A stretch of 33,818 nucleotides of DNA, taken from NCBI GenBank assembly GCA_013154235.1, contig JAADCV010000104.1, forward strand, positions 1 to 33,818. Direction: 5' to 3'. Positions 30,454-33,818 of this stretch are shown piece after piece. The notes under the pieces were generated by a model. It was given only the letters and a program-made list of their open reading frames with translations, was not told the DNA's origin and ran no database searches. The translations under genes and the position numbers were made by a program. Source of the DNA: Thermoproteota archaeon. GTDB lineage: Archaea; Thermoproteota; Thermoprotei_A; Sulfolobales; Ignisphaeraceae. Numbering within the stretch: the stretch's first letter is position 1; every line of letters starts with the position of its first letter.

Positions 30454-31566
30454 CTAGAGCACGCTCTCTAGGAATCTGCCGTTCTCGTACACCAGGTCTC
30501 CGTCAGCGTACACCTTAACGTTGCGGCAGTCCTTAACGAGGTCCCAATGAATAGCGCTAACGTTCTTACCACCTGTCTCTGGATACGCAGCACCTAGAGC
30601 TAGATGTATAGTGCCTCCTATCTTCTCATCGAAGAGCGTGTTCCTGACGCATCTATTTATCGAGTAGTTGAGTCCGAACGCGAACTCTCCAACTCTCTTA
30701 GCTCCATCATCTACCTCTAGAGCTCTTAGAAGCACATCCTTACCCTTAACTGCGTCAGCCTCTACCACAACACCTTTCTTGAACACTAGCTTAACTCCCT
30801 CAACCTCGTATCCTCGATACATCGAAGGATAGTCGAATCGGATCCATCCCTCAATGCTATCCTCATGAGGTGCTGAGAACACCTCGCCGCCCGGCATATT
30901 ATTCTTCCCATCGTCATTAATCCACTTCCTACCCCCAAACTTAGCTAGAAGGTCAACACCGTTCCCAATAACCTTCAGCTCATCAACCTTGCTAAGCAGG
31001 GCGCATACACGCTCCTGAAACTCAGCCTGCTTTCGCCATGCTGCTACGGGATCCTCCTCATCTAGCTTAAGAGCCCGAAACACGAAGCGCGCGAACTCGG
31101 TTAAACTCATCCCAGCCTCCTGCGCTAAGGCTTTAGTGGGATAAGGGGTCACCACCCAGCGCAGCTCTCCCTTAGCAGCTCTCTCGAGAAAGATCTTCTG
31201 AACGTTCCTTCGAGCAGCTGCAGCAATCTTCAGCTTCTCCGGATCTACAGATGATAGGTACCTCGTATGGGTGCTCGCTAGGATGCTTATTGCGCAGTCA
31301 GCGTTCTCAATTATGTACTTGTCTATTTTTGGCTCCATGCTAAGTACCTCGCTAGGAGCATACATGAAGAACACTTCCTGTAGAAGCTCATCGTATATTA
31401 TCGAGTATGGATATGCACCCCGCGAGACCACTTCCTTGACGAGCGATGCCATTAGCGGTAGCGACTCGTAGGTTCCGTTGATTACTACTAGATCCCCGCG
31501 TCTTACAGATAGGCAGTACTCGCAGAGGAGCCTAGCGTGTCTCTCCGCCTCAATAGGTATATACAT
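30454..31566 (-). CDS. Aminopeptidase, M29 family
   Basis: Metal-dependent cytoplasmic exopeptidase of the thermophilic AmpT/AmpS type. 370 residues, the normal length. N-terminal domain: ARLLCEYCLSVRRGDLVVINGTYESLPLM. Catalytic part: NMPGGEVFSAPHEDSIEGWIRFD (metal-binding Glu), GEFAFGLNY, GTIHLALGAAYPETGGKNVSAIHWDLVKD (His, His and Asp ligands). ATG at 31566 with GGGGGAT five bases upstream. Followed after two bases by the nuclease-fold-like gene. Divergent from 31707 across a 140-base gap. Confidence 0.94.
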   Translation of the reverse strand: MYIPIEAERHARLLCEYCLSVRRGDLVVINGTYESLPLMASLVKEVVSRGAYPYSIIYDELLQEVFFMYAPSEVLSMEPKIDKYIIENADCAISILASTHTRYLSSVDPEKLKIAAAARRNVQKIFLERAAKGELRWVVTPYPTKALAQEAGMSLTEFARFVFRALKLDEEDPVAAWRKQAEFQERVCALLSKVDELKVIGNGVDLLAKFGGRKWINDDGKNNMPGGEVFSAPHEDSIEGWIRFDYPSMYRGYEVEGVKLVFKKGVVVEADAVKGKDVLLRALEVDDGAKRVGEFAFGLNYSINRCVRNTLFDEKIGGTIHLALGAAYPETGGKNVSAIHWDLVKDCRNVKVYADGDLVYENGRFLESVL

Positions 31567-31666
31567 GTAGATCCCCCAGCTAAGCTCTAAGAAGCTGTCT
31601 AGAAAAGCGTAAGTTGAATGATGAGCCCTCTACCGGCTGAAATCATGATGAGTAGCGACCGTATCT

Positions 31667-31675
31667 GATAAAATC
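31667..31675 (+). promoter_or_regulatory. TATA-like box and ribosome site of the sugar-dehydrogenase-like gene
   Basis: GATAAAATC (31667-31675) predicts transcription start near 31698. GGGGGTG (31694-31700) then precedes the TTG start at 31707 by six bases, which supports that start. The rest of the 140-base divergent gap shows no further gene. Confidence 0.45.
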
Positions 31676-31706
31676 TCTTGTAATGCTTCTAATGGGGGTG
31701 CTGTGA

Positions 31707-32531
31707 TTGGAGCGCGTACTAGTTATCGGTCTTGGTGAGGTGGGTAAGCCTCTCTACGAGATAGCTAAGGAGTGCGGAAGATTCGAGGTGTACGGCTACG
31801 ACGTGGATCCGTCGAAGTCTGTAGACTCTCTAGAATCTATACCGAAGCACATAGACTACCTACACATAGCTATACCCTTTAGCGAGAGGTTCGCAGATAT
31901 AGTAGCTAGCTACGCCAAGATGTTCAACGCTAAAGCAGTGGTAATTCATAGCAGTGTAGCTCCCGGAACAACTAGAAAGGTATTCGAGATCCTAGGAACT
32001 CTAACAGCCTACAGCCCTGTGAGGGGCAAGCACCCTAACTTGAAGAAGCATCTAAGGTTCTGGAGCAAGTGGGTTGCAGCAGTTCCGAAGGAGCATACAG
32101 AGAGGGTTGCAAAGCACTTAGAGGCAATGGGGTTCCGCGTGGTTAGAGCTCTTGATCCAGAGTCCCTAGAACTAGCTAAGCTATGGGAAACCGTGTATCG
32201 AGCTATAATGATCGCTGCGTGGCAAGAGATTCACCGAATTGCAGTTTCTCTAGGAGCTGATGTAGAGGTGGTTGCTAGGTTCGTTAAGGAGGTTCACGAG
32301 GTTCTTAGGGATAGACCAATATACTTCCCAGGGTACATAGGAGGCCACTGCTTGATACCTAACACCCGTATACTTCGCTCAGTATACGGGTCGAAGCTAC
32401 TGGACTTCGTCATTGAATCGAATGAGAGACGGGCTAGAGAGCTAGAGGATGAACGCGTGCGAAGAGATGTTGAGAGGGTCAAGAAGGTTGCCGAGGAAGT
32501 TATGAACCTAGAGTACTACAGAGATCCCTAA
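31707..32531 (+). CDS. UDP-glucose/GDP-mannose dehydrogenase-like protein, short form
   Basis: 274 residues. N-terminal NAD domain (VIGLGEVGKPLYEIA, YGYDVDPSK, HSSVAPGTTRKV) and central domain (ELAKLWETVYRAIMIAAWQEI, PGYIGGHCLIPN) match nucleotide-sugar dehydrogenases. The catalytic cysteine is Cys215 in GGHC. Lys158 is kept, but the catalytic Asn four residues later reads Thr162. The C-terminal nucleotide-sugar-binding domain (about 120-150 residues) is absent, and the last 35 residues are a charged helix. It may therefore act on another acid or bind a substrate by different means. TTG start at 31707. It overlaps the convergent gene by 32 bases. Confidence 0.82.
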   Translation: MERVLVIGLGEVGKPLYEIAKECGRFEVYGYDVDPSKSVDSLESIPKHIDYLHIAIPFSERFADIVASYAKMFNAKAVVIHSSVAPGTTRKVFEILGTLTAYSPVRGKHPNLKKHLRFWSKWVAAVPKEHTERVAKHLEAMGFRVVRALDPESLELAKLWETVYRAIMIAAWQEIHRIAVSLGADVEVVARFVKEVHEVLRDRPIYFPGYIGGHCLIPNTRILRSVYGSKLLDFVIESNERRARELEDERVRRDVERVKKVAEEVMNLEYYRDP

Positions 32532-33669
32532 CACTAACAAGGTTAACTCTAGGCGTGGCACCTAAGCCCCTCCACAGCCTCGAGAGGCTGCTTCGCACCT
32601 CATCAAAGGGAATAGATCTGGTTTCGGCAGCGAAGTACTTGGAGACGAAGGATTGCAGCTTGTAAATAGCTTTAGCTCTCTGAGGGCTGAATCTCCAGAG
32701 TAAGCACCTTAGGAAGGTGTCCTCGGGCACGAATCTAGAGTACGCCTTACGGTACTCCCTCTTTAGAACACTAAGGACGAGGCCCTCATCCTCAATGCTT
32801 TGCTTAGCAACTATATACTCGTAAATGCTCTTGAATGGGCATAGCGCGCAGGACACCCTAGTCACTCCCCGCAAGTATAATGGATGAGTAAGGCCGTGTT
32901 CAGAGACGATCTTAACAACATCTATTAGCGTGGCTTTAGCGATGAGGTAGAGTTTGCGTATTCTAGCGTGTGCCGCTGTGCTAGATGCTATAGCTCTAAA
33001 AAGCTTCCTACATCTCTTAGGGGATTCCGTAGCACGGTCTGCCACAACAACTACAGCATCTAGTTGCTTAGCTAGCCTCTTAATAGGCCTAGTCTTGAAC
33101 TGAGTGCACCACCTATTGCCTAGCCTTGGAAGCCCCCTCCACCTCATGTAGGACTTCACATCCCTACGCTTAGCCTCAATAACCTCTAGGTCGAAGCCAA
33201 GTCTCGATGCTAGGGTAGCAGCGATGCGAGGGTTATTTGGGTCGTCTAGAAGCGGTACATAGACGTATACTAGGCGCAGTTTAAAGTCGAACCTATCAAG
33301 TAAGTGATTCAGCAATAGCAACGCTAAGGTGCTATCCTTACCCCCGCTATAGCATAAGAGAACGTTTCTTCTCTCGATGATAGGTCTTACGAAAGCCTCA
33401 ACATCTCTAGCAGCATCTTCTAGGCTGCACCAACTGCAGCCGTAGGGAGGAGCTACGAAGCTGCAAAGCGATTTAATACCGATAGATTCAGAGCTTATCA
33501 CAACATCTCCCTTTCTCAGCAGGATGGATATGTCGGTACAGAACCCGCTAGGCAGGATAGCGTATATCTTGGTTCTATCGGAGCTAGGGTCCTTCTCCAC
33601 TAGAAAGTCCGGAGCTACACCTATGTAGCGAGCAATAGCTCCACGGACCAGCACTGGATAGAGCTCCAT
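32500..33669 (-). CDS. PAPS reductase/ATP-pyrophosphatase-superfamily protein with N-terminal extension
   Basis: 389 residues. PP-loop LLCYSGGKDSTLAL (SGGKDS at 108-113). Cys188 (RWCTQFKTRPIK) with Cys274 and Cys277 (CALCPFK) gives a plausible Fe-S site like that of APS reductase. An N-terminal domain of about 100 residues carries another CSWC pair (Cys78, Cys81). Related archaeal proteins are annotated as phosphoadenosine phosphosulfate reductases but mostly have no proven substrate; tRNA thiolation is an alternative. ATG at 33669 lies about 27 bases from a CTTTTTATC box, so it is probably leaderless. The 3' end overlaps the convergent gene. Confidence 0.88.
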   Translation of the reverse strand: MELYPVLVRGAIARYIGVAPDFLVEKDPSSDRTKIYAILPSGFCTDISILLRKGDVVISSESIGIKSLCSFVAPPYGCSWCSLEDAARDVEAFVRPIIERRNVLLCYSGGKDSTLALLLLNHLLDRFDFKLRLVYVYVPLLDDPNNPRIAATLASRLGFDLEVIEAKRRDVKSYMRWRGLPRLGNRWCTQFKTRPIKRLAKQLDAVVVVADRATESPKRCRKLFRAIASSTAAHARIRKLYLIAKATLIDVVKIVSEHGLTHPLYLRGVTRVSCALCPFKSIYEYIVAKQSIEDEGLVLSVLKREYRKAYSRFVPEDTFLRCLLWRFSPQRAKAIYKLQSFVSKYFAAETRSIPFDEVRSSLSRLWRGLGATPRVNLVSVRDLCSTLGS

Positions 33670-33691
33670 CGGAGAAGAAGCTCGGGTAGAT

Positions 33692-33701
33692 AGATAAAAA
33701 G
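33692..33701 (-). promoter_or_regulatory. CTTTTTATC: TATA-like box of the PAPS reductase-like gene and T-run after cren7
   Basis: On the minus strand the T5 run (33696-33700) lies about 14 bases after the Cren7 stop and about 27 bases before the ATG at 33669. It could terminate one transcript and start the next. Confidence 0.45.
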
Positions 33702-33714
33702 ACGTTAGAGAACC

Positions 33715-33818
33715 TTATCCGCAAACAGGGTAGTCGTCGGGTACTTTGGCTCTGAAGTACTTTCCTGTGGATGGGTCCTGGAATAGGCCTATCTTAACTC
33801 CCTTTCTTCCCTTGGGTG
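33715..33818 (-). CDS. cren7: Chromatin protein Cren7, C-terminal part (gene continues beyond window)
   Basis: On the minus strand the last 33 codons read [20 protein letters not shown], then [13 protein letters not shown] and TAA (33715-33717). This is the conserved C-terminal half of Cren7, a small SH3-like DNA-binding protein that bends and packs chromosomal DNA in Crenarchaeota. The N-terminal half, with its start, lies past position 33818. This short piece is the best single marker that the organism is a crenarchaeon. Confidence 0.93.
   Translation of the reverse strand, partial: PKGRKGVKIGLFQDPSTGKYFRAKVPDDYPVCG

Noticed and set aside
1-33818. CRISPR arrays, insertion sequences, prophage or integrase-tRNA junction
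   Set aside because: No regularly spaced repeats, transposase or integrase motifs were seen. The tRNA-Leu at the left edge is cut by the window, so an attachment site beyond it cannot be judged.

Overview
The window (33.8 kb, GC close to one half by eye) looks like the chromosome of a hyperthermophilic crenarchaeon, most likely in or near the Desulfurococcales. The reasons are: the end of a Cren7 chromatin-protein gene at the right edge; a ferredoxin-linked 2-oxoacid oxidoreductase; an archaeal secretion ATPase with FlaJ/TadC-type membrane proteins; many TTG and GTG starts; A/T-rich TATA-like boxes about 27 bases before start codons (leaderless or nearly leaderless mRNAs); GGTG/GGAGGTG ribosome sites inside operons; and very tight gene packing. 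The species cannot be named from the sequence alone. No insertion sequence, CRISPR array, prophage or rRNA was seen, and no gene-free stretch exceeds 300 bases.

Layout. 1-80: tRNA-Leu(UAG), cut at its 3' end. 130-3434 (minus): glutamate dehydrogenase, a small unknown protein, and an unusual B12-binding-type radical SAM protein with extra cysteines. 3532-5787: a small nuclease-fold-like protein, O6-alkylguanine-DNA alkyltransferase, a winged-helix-like protein, acylphosphatase and an Mrp/NBP35 Fe-S carrier ATPase. 5923-8713 (plus): a four-gene ferredoxin oxidoreductase operon (delta, alpha, beta, gamma). 8742-13214: a nucleoside/MTA phosphorylase with an unknown partner, a DUF84 inosine/xanthosine triphosphatase, a cytoplasmic HtrA-like protease, an unknown protein with a transthyretin-like domain, and a RecB-like nuclease. 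13322-14464: a threonine synthase-family enzyme.

14506-19038 (plus) is the most striking unit: APS kinase, two tandem ribbon-helix-helix proteins, ATP sulfurylase, a DHH phosphoesterase and an alkaline-phosphatase-superfamily hydrolase. A perfect 9-bp inverted repeat sits exactly at the predicted transcription start. I read it as a self-regulated PAPS-making and PAP-recycling operon, with the two small proteins as candidate repressors. It is followed by an unusual 235-base intergenic region with hairpins, a CbiG-like gene on the minus strand, and then a complete dTDP-L-rhamnose set (rmlA, rmlB, rmlD, rmlC; 20310-23834). A PAPS reductase-superfamily protein and a UDP-sugar-dehydrogenase-like protein lie further right.

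23880-26536 (plus): CutA, a RibD-type reductase, a proline-rich unknown and an ArsB/NhaD-type permease. 26617-29959 (plus): a type IV filament/secretion core of one ATPase and two FlaJ/TadC-like membrane proteins, with no pilin seen beside it. 29930-31566 (minus): a nuclease-fold-like protein and an M29 aminopeptidase. 31707-33669: the sugar-nucleotide dehydrogenase-like gene and the convergent PAPS reductase-family gene. Several convergent gene pairs overlap at their 3' ends by 8-32 bases.
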